64,000 nucleotides of DNA from Membranihabitans maritimus (GTDB lineage Bacteria > Bacteroidota > Bacteroidia > Chitinophagales > Saprospiraceae). The position numbers and the translations under genes are program-made. Location: contig NZ_JAJSLW010000003.1 of the NCBI RefSeq assembly GCF_021729145.1, forward strand, positions 186,001 to 250,000, read 5' to 3'. Shown piece after piece: positions 18,875 through 30,500 of this stretch. The notes below the pieces were generated by a model, which had not been told where the DNA came from, searched no databases, and saw nothing but the letters and a program-made list of their open reading frames with translations. How positions within the stretch are numbered: position 1 is the first letter of the stretch; the number at the start of each line of letters is the position of its first letter.

Positions 18875-20731
18875 TTGGTAATTCGTCCCGAAAATATCAG
18901 AATTCTTTTTTTACTTTGCATCGGGAACATCCTGACTTTTAAAGGTATTTCGCAAGGCAATATATCAGCACAATCGGGTCACCAACATCAGGAAATTCAC
19001 GATACCATTACATATATCAATTACCTCAATCAAGAATTAGAGGATCAAATTACTGATACTCTTTTGAATGGCAACTTTTATCAAATTGACCCTAAGGAAT
19101 ATTCCTGGCCGTATATCTCCCAACTAGGTTATAGTGGCTCTCCAGGCGCTGAGGCACATTTCTTCCTCCCCCAAAATGCAGGATGGAATCTGGGATTCAG
19201 GGCATTTGACTTTTACAGAAAGAATTTCGATAATCTGCTTTTTATTAAGAATGGACTTCCAATCACCAAAGTGACCTACCGGCAGACCCCGCAAGTAAAT
19301 CAAAGTATGTTTGACGGATACTTTGCCCGGAAGTTTCAGGATTTGAGCTTTACTATCGACCACAGTCGGCATAATTTCACTAGCAATTATGTAAATCAGC
19401 AAAGTTATAATACCATTTTCCATACGGGTTTAATCTATGACCACAAAAATTGGAATGGCTATATATTATTCGCCTCTGAGGTTTTTCAACAGTCTATAAA
19501 TGGAGGCATTACAACAGATAGCCTTTTTGGTGAACCCAGGTACAACAATCGCATATCAATTCCAACACAGTTTTCAACTGGACAAACCCGGGATGATATC
19601 AAAAAAGGAAGGGCCGGACTGAAGCTCAAAGCCATTTCTTTTGATAAATACAGAATATCACTCGGAGGAGGATTTGATCTTGAACAACGGAAGATAACTA
19701 TGAATGCCCCATCTCCTATAGACTCCAACTATTACCAGGCTTATCAGGTGGCAGAATCAGGAATCAATTCCTTTATCAATAAAAACTCAACATTCCCGCA
19801 TGCCATAATTGAAATAGCTGATTCAACAAAATCTATCTTTTCACTTGAATCAAAAACAGGGATAAATTTTAATAAAATTGAATATAACCTATTTGATAGG
19901 AAATGGCAAGAGATTGTACAGCAAGCGTCTTTAGCATTTAATACGGCGTTTTTTTCGCTAGGCTCCCATTTAGACTTACGGGTTTTCGACGATAATATCT
20001 ATTTTACTCTTGACGGTGAAATTTCGGGAAGATGGAAGGGACTGGAAGTTAAAGGATTTGCTAATTTTAGTCGAACCGCCGCTCCATGGGTTTATAGAAG
20101 ATTGAACATATCCGGGGAAACACTATGGAATAATAACCCACAATCAACATTTTCACAAGTGTTAGGCGGGGAAATAAATTATTCTACACAATCAATAAAA
20201 ACATCCGTCAAAGTCGAACAAATTTTCCAAACCAATTTACATTATTTCGATTCAGAAGGGCTTCCTAACAGGTTGGATCAATTGGCGATTCTGATAGAAC
20301 CCTGTATCGATCTAAAATTAAGTGTTTTGCATATACAAAACAGGTTGTCATTACAATATATAAATGAAGAAAAAAATATTCTGGGACTCCCTAACTTAAT
20401 GGGAGATCATGCGATTTTCATTGAAGATAAATGGTTCAAAAACCGGATGCATTTGAATTTGGGCGTAAAAGTTCTTTGGAAAACCAGCCATAGAGCATCA
20501 TATTACCTTCCGTACACTCAAGCATTTATACCTGCTGGTTCGAATATTGAACTGGGAAAAGAATACAGGATTGATCCATTTTTTGTCTTCCGGGTTAAAT
20601 CTTTTAAATTTTATGTACGGGGGGAAAACATGAATCTAATTTGGAATGACGGTCCCCTTTACGATGTCCATAATTATCCCTTAATGGACCCTACTGTAAG
20701 ACTGGGTATTGAATGGGTATTTAGGGATTAA
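18875..20731 (+). CDS. Putative outer-membrane porin (Porin_10-like)
   Basis: 618-residue predicted beta-barrel. The N-terminus has a hydrophobic signal-like stretch (ILFLLCIGNILTF). It continues with the pattern seen in Bacteroidota putative porins of the Porin_10 family: a LGYSGSPGAEAHFF segment, KVTYRQTPQVNQSMFDGYFA, and HSRHNFTSNYVNQQSYNT. Many aromatic-rich amphipathic strands run to the C-terminus, which ends WVFRD. There is no in-frame ATG near the start, so the TTG at 18875 is taken, 19 bases after the fabI stop. Substrate is unknown. Confidence 0.75.
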   Translation: MVIRPENIRILFLLCIGNILTFKGISQGNISAQSGHQHQEIHDTITYINYLNQELEDQITDTLLNGNFYQIDPKEYSWPYISQLGYSGSPGAEAHFFLPQNAGWNLGFRAFDFYRKNFDNLLFIKNGLPITKVTYRQTPQVNQSMFDGYFARKFQDLSFTIDHSRHNFTSNYVNQQSYNTIFHTGLIYDHKNWNGYILFASEVFQQSINGGITTDSLFGEPRYNNRISIPTQFSTGQTRDDIKKGRAGLKLKAISFDKYRISLGGGFDLEQRKITMNAPSPIDSNYYQAYQVAESGINSFINKNSTFPHAIIEIADSTKSIFSLESKTGINFNKIEYNLFDRKWQEIVQQASLAFNTAFFSLGSHLDLRVFDDNIYFTLDGEISGRWKGLEVKGFANFSRTAAPWVYRRLNISGETLWNNNPQSTFSQVLGGEINYSTQSIKTSVKVEQIFQTNLHYFDSEGLPNRLDQLAILIEPCIDLKLSVLHIQNRLSLQYINEEKNILGLPNLMGDHAIFIEDKWFKNRMHLNLGVKVLWKTSHRASYYLPYTQAFIPAGSNIELGKEYRIDPFFVFRVKSFKFYVRGENMNLIWNDGPLYDVHNYPLMDPTVRLGIEWVFRD

Positions 20732-20836
20732 TTATATTTTAAAAGTATTATCAACTAATCTTAACATATTTTCCCTTTATAATTATCCAACGACTGCAAA
20801 GGACTCTTACAGAACAATGTTAACCAGAGAATATCC

Positions 20837-22252
20837 CTAATCATCTATACGAAAAACCTGTCCTCTTTTAGTCTTATCTATTCGATTTTGATCGATATTC
20901 AGATTATTGCATAATCCTCTTACTAATATTCCATCGATCATTACTTCATCCGAATCATTTGATAACAGGCAATGAGTAATAGAAACTTTTTCGGATCGAA
21001 CTACTTCTATCCCACGAAAATTGGAGTTAAGAATATGAGATGTATTGATAGAGACCCTATTGCTTTGCTCAATTTCCAAAGCCCCTCCCCTATCAAGCCC
21101 CCCTCTGTTAACCCCTTCTAATATATTGTCACTAAATATGATGTCCCGGCACAACAGCAAACGGATTCCTCCTTTACATGTAATATTGTTCTTAAAATAG
21201 TCAGTGTTGTGGTCAAACACATTGCCCTGAATGACTATATTTTTCGAAGACTCAATTGACATATGTCGATTATACCCACGTATAAAGGTATTACCAGTAA
21301 TGCTGACCCCCTTCACGTTTTTTAGTTTAACCAGTGTCTCTTGATTACTAATATGGTTCCCTGTAATGCTCAATAAACCGATCTTGACGCTGTTATCCGG
21401 ATTTCCCTTAAAATTGATATTGGACCCTCCTGGGCTTTCCATAGCCTGAATATTATTCCCCGATATAGTGCCTTCCCGAATACTTCCTTTCTCTGATATA
21501 TCAAAATATAGATCAGCTGAAGGAGTTTCGGAATCTGCGTCAAAATTGTACTCGATATCATTCCCTACGATCTGAATGTTTCGTATTTCTGAATTACGTA
21601 TTACAATTCCACCGAATTTACAGTAACTAATATGATTGTCATTAATATTAATTTGATGGATATTAACTTCATCCAGAAACACTCCGATTTTCCGACAGTT
21701 ATATATATGATTACCTAATAATAAAACATTTCGGTTTCGATTTGATAAATGAATTCCATAACGAACATTCCGCAAAAGACAATTTCTAACAACAGGTTGC
21801 ATAAGGCCAATTAATTGAATTCCGTCCGATTCTTCGTGTTTACCGACAATCTCGAGTGATTCAATAGTGCAAAACTTTTCCATTGCCCACACCCGGTCTC
21901 CTACGGAAGCAGGCAATGCCGAACCTTCGTGTGTACCACGGATGATAAAGGCAGCCCCTGAACCTTCCATTGCAATGGTTGAAGCACCCGCAGCTCCCTT
22001 AATCACTAATGGACCATACTTTTCCAATTCAATTTCGATGCTTTTAGAAATCCTATATGTTCCTTTACTAAAGAATAATTCTCCATCTTCTGCTGCATGA
22101 ATCGCAGTAACAATCGCTTCGGTATCATCGGTCACACCATCGCCTACCGCACCAAAATCTTTAACGCTAGTAGCTTCAATGCGTCCATAAATTATACATA
22201 TAGCTATGACAACTATTCCTCTAATATGTAACAAATTTGATATTCTGAACAT
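20837..22252 (-). CDS. Secreted right-handed beta-helix protein (pectate-lyase-superfamily fold)
   Basis: Predicted extracytoplasmic protein of about 471 residues. After a signal peptide comes the opening VKDFGAVGDGVTDDTEAI, typical of the Pectate_lyase_3 superfamily. Many beta-helix coils follow, recognisable as repeated xxNxIxxN turns (GNHIYNC, NDNHISYC, GNDIEYN, GNTFIRG, GNVFDHN). Start choice: the frame extends to 22330, but ATG 22252 gives a clean signal peptide and has ATTGTTTG (near the -7 consensus) about 18 bases upstream. The fold is shared by polysaccharide lyases, epimerases and non-catalytic binders, and no catalytic set can be assigned. It is the last gene of the SusCD block and is separated from the hydrolase by about 390 bases, so it may have its own promoter. 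Confidence 0.75.
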   Translation of the reverse strand: MFRISNLLHIRGIVVIAICIIYGRIEATSVKDFGAVGDGVTDDTEAIVTAIHAAEDGELFFSKGTYRISKSIEIELEKYGPLVIKGAAGASTIAMEGSGAAFIIRGTHEGSALPASVGDRVWAMEKFCTIESLEIVGKHEESDGIQLIGLMQPVVRNCLLRNVRYGIHLSNRNRNVLLLGNHIYNCRKIGVFLDEVNIHQININDNHISYCKFGGIVIRNSEIRNIQIVGNDIEYNFDADSETPSADLYFDISEKGSIREGTISGNNIQAMESPGGSNINFKGNPDNSVKIGLLSITGNHISNQETLVKLKNVKGVSITGNTFIRGYNRHMSIESSKNIVIQGNVFDHNTDYFKNNITCKGGIRLLLCRDIIFSDNILEGVNRGGLDRGGALEIEQSNRVSINTSHILNSNFRGIEVVRSEKVSITHCLLSNDSDEVMIDGILVRGLCNNLNIDQNRIDKTKRGQVFRIDD

Positions 22253-22645
22253 AGTACGTAAAAATTTATCAAACAATAATACCGTTTCCCACTGTGAGGA
22301 TCCAGAAAAAATTTTAAAATCCATCAACATTCCTTAGATAGGGAATCCTGCATTTATCCTAGTTATCCATATTACTCAGGAAAGGGATATTATATCAACC
22401 TTGTTCTTCCGTGACACATTACCCTTATTCATTACCACTAAAACACTGATGTCACATTTTGACGACCACGGAATTTCCTATTCCATTTGATTTTCTAATA
22501 TTTCATTACTCTGCAAAATAATGACTAGTTTATTATTGATTTGATTTCTTAATTTTTATCAGTACATAAAAATGAAAAATATAATTTCAGCTTCAGACTT
22601 TCGAGATTTTTGACAAAAATATGACCCACCGACTGGGGGTGAGGT
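22253..22645. other. Intergenic region with a possible weak terminator
   Basis: About 393 bases between the alpha/beta hydrolase and the beta-helix gene. On the minus strand, just after the hydrolase stop, ACCCCC-AGTCG-GTGGGT (about 22623-22639) can form a short imperfect stem and is followed by an AT-rich stretch containing TTTTT. This could be a weak intrinsic terminator. The rest shows no ORF or repeat of note apart from the near-consensus -7 element before the beta-helix gene. Confidence 0.3.
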
Positions 22646-24985
22646 TTAGTCTATTCGGCCAAAATGTTGTCTAATAAATTCGAAAGTACCTTTAGCATTT
22701 ATCTCATGTACGCCATTAAAGTATTCGATTGATGTATTGACAGGAATATTCAATTCATCGTAAAGCCGCCTGACTTTTGCATATTCAAAAGCTACCCATT
22801 CATCAATGCCCACCCCATCACGATGTCCCCGTTCCACCATAAATGGCCGCGGGGCTATAAGCGCTGCCATCTCGCCGTAATTAAAGGTACTCCCAAGATT
22901 AAAATCAAACATTTCATATTCCGGAACAAATATATAGCTGTTTGGCCAGTCGGTCGTAGCGTTTTTCCAGATCCATTCGTTAAAATCCCCGGAGCAAACG
23001 GACAGACTATATCCTTCTACAAGGGCCGGAACCCTGACCGCGACCTTACCTCCCCAGGAAAGCCCATAGAATCCTATTCTTTCGGCATCCACCCAGGGTT
23101 GCATCATCAACCATCGGAGCAGCGTTTCATGTTGATTTAAAATAATAGAAAATACAGATAATCCAAGGGGATTCGCTTTTCGTTGTATGTCCCGGTACGG
23201 ATGTCCGCCACGCCACGGGAAATGGGGTGCAAATACAATATAACCCTCTTCCACCAATTGGGTGGCAAAGGCCTTGTAAGTAGTGCTGTTTGGGTCCATC
23301 ACCACTTCCGGAAGGCCGCTTCCACCATGTTGAGCCACGATCACAGGCCGCTTTTCGCCTTCTTTCAAATTCTTTGGAATGAGCAGGTATCCCCACATCA
23401 TGACGCCCGGCAGCACATCCAATGTAACCTCGTACCCCGCCCAGTCGTCTTCGTTGAATATTTGCCTGGAATGCGGGTTGAGAGGAAGCTGACTCGCAGG
23501 AATACGACCAATTACATCGTTCCATAATTTATCCCGGAAACCATCCATATTTTCCTTCCATTGAGTAGGATTGGTAACCGTCGTCTTATCCCAAAAAAAC
23601 GTATCCCGTACATGCCGGGATTTATGGATGAGTTGCTGCGTATACTGTTCCAGTTGGAGAACCTGGCGAAGTTGCCTTTCCCGGAAATTAAAATCGGTCA
23701 AATGAACTTTGGGAATGGTGCCATTTGGAGTTATACCCCGGATATCCGTTCCCAATGCATTCAGAAATGCGAGCAAACTTTTTTGGCTCACGGGACCGGT
23801 AGTTTTTCCGTTATCGTGAGTAAATCGAATGGATTCGCTGTATTTACCTAATAATTCTCTGGCTCTGGTCACTTCCTGAATCAGGTCTTCAAATGATGGG
23901 GTCATTATTTTGCCCGGGGCTGCAGATTCAGTAGTCCTCGTTCCGCCCTTGCTTTTCCTGGGAGGTGGAGGGCCTGTAATTACCGGCGATTCCGCATATT
24001 CGACAATCAACTTTCGGGGAGCAATTAACCGGGTAATTTCCGCATCACCAAATTCATGTAGCAATCCAAACACATTGCGATAAATGGGCTCCTTCCACAA
24101 ATCTTCACGCTTCCCGAAATATCCACTGATCAAGGCTGCATCGATGCGGGTATCGATTGCAGAACTGTATAAACCCAGCAACCCGCCTTCGCCCCAGCCC
24201 ACTACTCCTATTGGAATTTCACGTTCACGGTTTTGTATTTCAAACCAATGGATCGCAGCTATTATTTTTTGCACTTCATACCCAATAATATGGCGACCGA
24301 AGGTATAGGACTGTCGGTATATCCATTCACGGTGAGGTTGGTTTGTGTGCCGAACTAATCGTTCATTACCGGACAGACTGTCAGTCCGGTCGACGATCGT
24401 AGGAATAACCACCTGGCATCCTGTCTCGGCCAGATGCCGGGCATATTGTAATTCAGCAGGAAGGCCGGGTACCAGCCCCACCAGAGATTCTGGAGTTTGA
24501 TCAGCATCCGGAATGGCCACAATTCGTGCTTTCGGGTCATTCTTCGGCTGTAATAGAAGCCCTTCTCCATATACTTCCCCATATAAATGCCATCGGACAG
24601 CATAGGCAATAAAATAATGATTTTCAGCCACCTTAGCTGATACAGTAGTTGTAGACACATATTCCATATCAACATCCGGGTCTAGCGAGTCTGCAATACC
24701 TATAATGCTGGCAAAGGACTTCCTGTTTTCAGTGATGGAATTTTCAAAGGCTTGCTTGCCGGAAAAATCAACATCCCAGAATTCCTTACGATTCTCAAGT
24801 GAAGCCTCAATTTTCCGGTCAAAATAGTCATTGATACCCCGGAGCATTTTATCCGACATATTTGCCGTGTCTACCATCAGCTGAGTACCTTCCAGGCTGG
24901 AATTCCCGTTTTCCCAAAAGTGTGTTTGGGCCATAGAAAAGCTGCTTAGAAAACCAAACAATATTATCAAAGTAATTTTATTCAT
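22646..24985 (-). CDS. Secreted two-domain alpha/beta hydrolase (esterase-like)
   Basis: 779-residue protein with a signal peptide (cleavage after about residue 19, SFSMA-Q) and two tandem alpha/beta-hydrolase domains, related to the acetyl-xylan-esterase/dienelactone-hydrolase group. The second domain has an intact nucleophile elbow GLSWGG (641-646, Ser643) with oxyanion-type AQHGGSGLP upstream and an HEIN segment near the C-terminus that could supply the catalytic His. In the first domain the elbow reads GWGEGG (263-268), Glu replacing Ser, so that half is probably structural. A paralogue lies 190 bases upstream. It likely removes acyl or other ester groups in the periplasm. Base composition is visibly richer in G+C than the flanking housekeeping genes. 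Confidence 0.82.
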   Translation of the reverse strand: MNKITLIILFGFLSSFSMAQTHFWENGNSSLEGTQLMVDTANMSDKMLRGINDYFDRKIEASLENRKEFWDVDFSGKQAFENSITENRKSFASIIGIADSLDPDVDMEYVSTTTVSAKVAENHYFIAYAVRWHLYGEVYGEGLLLQPKNDPKARIVAIPDADQTPESLVGLVPGLPAELQYARHLAETGCQVVIPTIVDRTDSLSGNERLVRHTNQPHREWIYRQSYTFGRHIIGYEVQKIIAAIHWFEIQNREREIPIGVVGWGEGGLLGLYSSAIDTRIDAALISGYFGKREDLWKEPIYRNVFGLLHEFGDAEITRLIAPRKLIVEYAESPVITGPPPPRKSKGGTRTTESAAPGKIMTPSFEDLIQEVTRARELLGKYSESIRFTHDNGKTTGPVSQKSLLAFLNALGTDIRGITPNGTIPKVHLTDFNFRERQLRQVLQLEQYTQQLIHKSRHVRDTFFWDKTTVTNPTQWKENMDGFRDKLWNDVIGRIPASQLPLNPHSRQIFNEDDWAGYEVTLDVLPGVMMWGYLLIPKNLKEGEKRPVIVAQHGGSGLPEVVMDPNSTTYKAFATQLVEEGYIVFAPHFPWRGGHPYRDIQRKANPLGLSVFSIILNQHETLLRWLMMQPWVDAERIGFYGLSWGGKVAVRVPALVEGYSLSVCSGDFNEWIWKNATTDWPNSYIFVPEYEMFDFNLGSTFNYGEMAALIAPRPFMVERGHRDGVGIDEWVAFEYAKVRRLYDELNIPVNTSIEYFNGVHEINAKGTFEFIRQHFGRID

Positions 24986-25175
24986 TTAATTAAAGTGTTA
25001 TTGCGAACTATAATCACCAATCATATATTCTGTTATATATTCCAGGTCAAGTAAACATACTGAAGCTCCCTTGTTTACTTTTCCAAAATGAAAAAATAAT
25101 AAATGTTTGATTAGGCACTACCCCATCAACAAAATAACATTCTTGAAACCAATATTTTGCAAAAACATTTCAGGA

Positions 25176-27491
25176 CTATCTTTTTAATAAGTCATCTAAA
25201 AACTTATACGTGCCGTCTTCATTAATCTCATGTTTTCCAACAAAAAATTCTTTTCGCAGTTTCTGCAAATTTCCTGTTAATGCATAGTGTTTGCGGACTT
25301 TACCGAATTCATAATTAATCCACTCCACGCTACCGATCCCATCAAAATACCCATACTCCACCATAAAACCCCTCGGGGCAATCAATGCCGCCATTTCCGC
25401 ATAGTTGAATGTTTGTCCAAGATTCCATTCTGAGATCTCATATTCTTTGGTAAAAACATAGCTGTACTTCAATTCAGTAGACACGTTCTTACGAACCCAT
25501 TCATTAAAGTCCCCACTGCAAATGGACAAAGCATACTCTTCTAAAACCGCAGGAATACGCATAGCACTTTTTCCCCCATACGATAACCCGTAAAAACCTA
25601 TTTTATCCGGGTCTGTAAAGTCAAGTCCCTGGAGCCATTCCAAAATTCATTGATGCTGTCCTATAATTATCGAAAATAAAGAATATCCCAGGGGGTTGGC
25701 CATACGTTGCAATATCCGGAAATCATCTTCACCCCGATAAGGGTTGTGTGGAGCAAAAGTCACGTATCCGCGTTCTGCCAATTTCGTTGCAAACCCCTTA
25801 TAAGTCTGAAATTTATCGAAATTTGGATCCGTATTTACCACATCCGAAGGCAATCCTTCCAGGCCGTGCTGACAAACTACGACAGGAAGCTGTTCCCCTT
25901 CCTTTATATCCATTGGCACTGTCAACAAACCCCATGCAAACACCTCCGGCCATACTGGTAATATCACTTCATAACGTCGCCAGACTTTATTGGATTCTAT
26001 CAGGCGGGCGCGTATTTCCAGCGGTTCTGTCGGATCCGGTAGGCGTCCCAGTGTCGACCACAAATTTTCCCGCAACGCTGCTTTTGCACCCCTTAGGTCC
26101 ATCCCTTCCTTTTGATTCAACCGTTCCCAGAAATACCCTTCCCGGATACGTTCACAAGTATCCAATACCCCTTGGTAATATGATTCCATATTGCGCACCA
26201 TTCGTCTTTGACGATCTTTGGCAGAAACCCAGTTCCCGGGTACATATGTATCTATTTTACCGTCCCACAATTGTTCTTCTAAATCCAATCCTGATAAAAA
26301 CCGATCTATTGCCTTTTTCGAAAAAGCCTTCTCATCGCCCTCTTCCATTGCATTCACCAACTCAACTTGACCTTCACTACCTGCACACCACCGTAAAGCT
26401 CTTTGGAATTCTGACTCAACTTCCGTTAAATCCGGTGTCCGAATAGTTCCGGGTGCTGCTCCTCTGCGGCCATCACGGACCGCAGGAGGACCTGAAACCT
26501 CCGGAAATAAACAATGTTCTATTGTTAAATAATCAGGCATATGCAAGGCCGCAACTTCAGCATCTCCCATTTCCCTGAAAATTCCGAATGTATTCCGATA
26601 AATCGGTTCCTGATAAGTATCAGACCTGTTTTCAAAATATCCGCTTACCAAAGTCGATTTCACACGGTCGTCAATTGCACCCGCATATAATGCCAAAAGT
26701 CCTCCCTCTCCATAACCCGCGATCCCGATCGGAATTTCAGAATCACTCTCCGAATTCTTCTTTTGATACCAATCCACCGCACTTAATATCTTTTGGACCT
26801 CTTCTCCTATAATGTGACGCCCCAATTCATAACTCTGCCTGTACAACCACTCTCTGTGCGGTTGATTCGTATACCTCCCTAATATTTCACTTCCTGAAAA
26901 TTGGTCCGAACGATCTATTAACACGGGGATCAATACTTCAATACCCGATTTGGCCATACGGTAGCCTAGCCCTTTGAAATTCCCGGGGCCTTCTTCCATT
27001 CCTGCCAATAACTCCGGAATCATGTCTGCATCCGGGATCAACACTACACGTGCCTTAATTTTCCCCTCCGGACGTAAATACAAACCTTCTGAAATCATCC
27101 CACCATACACATTCCAACGAACCGATTGTATAATTACTCCTCCGAAAGTCGTTGAATAGGGTGAAAGCATATAGTTTTCCATTCCCTCCATAGCAGGAAT
27201 CTGGCGATCAACCGTAATCCCTAATCTTTCCTTCAAAAATTCGCGCTGATCCGCTTTAAAAGACTCCCAATTACCGACATCCTCCCGAGCCCTTTCCCAT
27301 TTTCTCTTCCTTTCTTTAACGTCATTTTTTATCTTTTCACGTAAAAAACTATTTATTCCCGATACCATCTTCACAGACCAATCCCCTTCTTCTTCCAACA
27401 CCTCGCATTCGAAAGGGAACTCTGCGTTTTCCTGCCCCTGGCACAAATAGAAATTAATAAGAACCAACAAAATGCTGCAAAAAGATCTCAT
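25176..27491 (-). pseudogene. Paralogous two-domain alpha/beta hydrolase interrupted by one in-frame TGA
   Basis: Paralogue of the gene at 22646-24985. The frame is open from ATG 27491 for 614 codons, stops at TGA (25649-25647), and the same frame continues at once to 25176 with the second-domain nucleophile elbow GLSYGG and the HEIN-like C-terminus. Aligned to the paralogue, the stop falls after ...IIIGQHQ, where the intact copy has NQHE-T-LLRWL. No bases are gained or lost, so a single substitution (for instance CGA to TGA) explains it. Restored length is about 771 residues, matching the 779 of the paralogue. The first domain again has GYGEGG instead of GxSxG. Truncated translation would lack the active site. 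A sequencing error remains possible. Signal peptide at residues 1-18. Confidence 0.8.
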
Positions 27492-27502
27492 CGAAAGAAA
27501 GT

Positions 27503-30500
27503 TTAATTTTTCATAATATACGCAAATAAATCTCTGACTTCCTGATCACTGAGACTGCCTAACAACCCCTCAGGCATCAGTGATTGGCCCTGGGCTTCCA
27601 TCGTTTCGATTTCATTCATGGAAAACGGAATTTCTTCCCCACCATAAGGACGCAATGTAATTCCATTCTCACTTCGTGAAGTCAAAAACCCCGACAACAC
27701 TCTTCCATCACGAGTCTTTACTTTATAGGTAACATAACCTTCCCTTATATCTGCACTGGGATCCACTACCTGTACTAATAAATAATTAAGGTTCTGGCGA
27801 TCATACCCTGTCAATTCAGGTCCGATATCACCCCCTTCATCAAATAATTTATGGCATGTACCACACAAACCACGATATACCTCTGCTCCGGATAATACTT
27901 CTCCTTTGCCATTCCGGATAATATCCGCCAATTCGTGCATTCGTTTGGTTTTCTCCTCTGATGTAGTTTCTTTCACCTCCGGCCAGATTGAATATATCCT
28001 CGCATTGACCTCTTTATCTTCCAACAACTGCATTCGGTGAACCCATTCGATAGGTACATCTTCTTTGTGAACCACCATTGTTGTCTGGATCTCGTCCAGT
28101 AAAGCCTTTGACCACTCAACTCTGCTAACTAATAAACTTAATGCTGCCAAACGCAGTTCTTTATCTTCTCTCAAAATCCGAGGATAGGCTCCCAGTACCT
28201 TTTCTCCAATCTCTACCTTGTCGTATCGCTGCAGTGCACTCAATGCCTTGATTTTTACGGCCTTGGATTCTTTCAATACAGGCCTGCCAATAATTCCCAG
28301 CAATACCGGGACTGCCGAGTCATACTCCCCGGCCCCTAAAATATCAATGTATGATATTCGCTCTTCAAGATTACCCCCCGAATCTTCTACAATTTTCAAG
28401 GCTTCTTCCAGCGCCTCTTTATCTCCTTTTCTCAGGGCCATCGCCCATTCTCCTTCACCAGAAGTCCGGAATGGTGAAATAGCGCGAACCAGGTCTTCCG
28501 GTAATTCCGAAAAGTCTTTTCCACGAAGCCCCTCCTGTAATCCCTTTAATAATAATTCTCCGGATCGCTCTTCCGATACTAGTTCAAACAAAGCTCTGGC
28601 AGTATTATACGCGTCCACGCCACCTACAAGGATATACCTCTGCATCAGTCGATCCAATAATACATCCTCCACAACCGGGCGGTTCCAAATCTCTTTTCCC
28701 CGGAACATCTTTACTATCTCTCCATCGGACACCCCTACCTTCGATTCCAAAGCCCACCATATTTGCATCGGAATATCCGGATCCCCAGAATCATCGTACC
28801 CTTCCAACAAATTCCGTAATACTGGTAATGCAATTTCCCCCGGTAATCGCTTCGCTGATGCTGCCAACTGGCTTCGTACTTCAACATTAGGTTCATTCTC
28901 GCTCAAATCAATAATAGCCTCTCCCACAGCTTTTGACGCTTTTCTTTCATCGCCAACTAATCGAACGCTCCACATCCGCACGTATGGGTCCGAATGCAAC
29001 AGAGCCTTTTGTATCATCTCGTCACTAAACTTCCCAATCAAATGGATTGCCCACAATGCTTCCAGGGCTGGTTGCCCGGTTTCATCTTCCAATATCCTTT
29101 TTAAGTCTTCATACATGGACTCATCCGACCGATCTCCAATTAGTTGTAGGGCTTTTTGTCGATACCACCTGTTATTATGGTATAACAATTCTACTAATTC
29201 TTCATTTGTATACTTACTTAGATCAAATTTTTCATTTTCATATTCAATATTCCTACTCTCCAGACTATAAATGCGGCCACTTGTTTTGTCCCAGGTATCC
29301 CGCGGGTCCACATGGGACAACCTGCTATCATACCAATCCGTAAAATAGACTTTCCCTTCCGGTCCTGCTTGTATGTCTATAGGACGAAACCACCGGTCCT
29401 CCGTGTCGACAATGATCTCTTCATCTATCGTCCGAAAAGATGAACCAGATGGAATTACCTTCGTCAGAACTAGATTTCCCTGCAACGGGTTCAATGCAAT
29501 AAAATTCCCCTGATATCGCGAAGGTAATCCCCCCGATTCATATCGCAATAAAGAATGGGTAAACCGGACCTTCTCCCCTTCAAACGCCATATCTTCCAAT
29601 TTACCAAATGCATACGGATTTGTCAGCGGGCCATGTTTGCCCCAACTTTTACCGTAGTACGCACCCTGTTTGAAATAAGGCCCTCTTCCCACTCCGTTGT
29701 ACCCCGAATAAATTCGCCCTTTCGAATCCATTTCCAGGTTAAAAGTATTTCCACCTCCTTCTGCAAAAACCTCAAATATTTTCGCCGCAGGATGGTATCT
29801 CCATATCGCCTGGCCTTGAAATGCCACATTCTTCGATACTTCCGAGCTGATATTCGCCGTTGTCGTGCTGCCCTGAGCTCCGTATATCCAACCATCCGGC
29901 CCCCAACGCAGGCTGTTTGCCACCGCATGTGTATCTTCCAATCCAAATCCCTGAAGACAAACCTCCGGATCCCCGTTCGGCAAACCGTCTCCGTCTTCAT
30001 CTGGATACGCCAATAAATACGGAGGGCTCAATACCCAGATCTTACCCCGTCCCAGCAATACACTCGTAGCTATATTCAGACCCGTTATCGCATCCGTTGA
30101 CCGATCGTAACTGCCATCTCCGTCAGAATCTTCAAAAATCGTAATCTTATCCGCTCCGCGTACACCCTTAGGGGGAGCATCGGGTACCTTGTCAAATTGT
30201 AACCGTAAATGATTGTCCAGGCCTGTAATCTTCACCCCCTCCGGATACGGATATTGGTTGTATTGAACCACCCACATCCGCCCCCTGGAATCAAAACTGA
30301 TTTCCAGTGGTTGATTCACCTCCGGCTCCGACAATACTCTCTTTATATCAATATCATTCGCTATCACAAAAGCGTCTATTGCCTCATCTGATGGAACCGG
30401 TTTTGATTCGTCCGTTAGTGCACCTCTGCCTTCAAAAGCCGCTAGTTTCTCAGCCACTTCTTCATTCTCTGCTATATCCGGGATTGTACTTGAATCATCC

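Noticed and set aside
25644-25652. TGA read as selenocysteine or other recoding
   Set aside because: The site aligns with an ordinary residue, not a Cys, there is no visible hairpin element after it, and Bacteroidota use TGA as stop.
25748-26446. A 232-codon open frame on the plus strand opposite the interrupted hydrolase
   Set aside because: Composition is proline/leucine rich without domain features; it is the antisense of a conserved coding region.
28218-29270. A 350-codon open frame on the plus strand inside the heme lipoprotein gene
   Set aside because: It lies fully antisense to a gene with clear domains, and its serine/arginine-rich translation shows no motif or start context.
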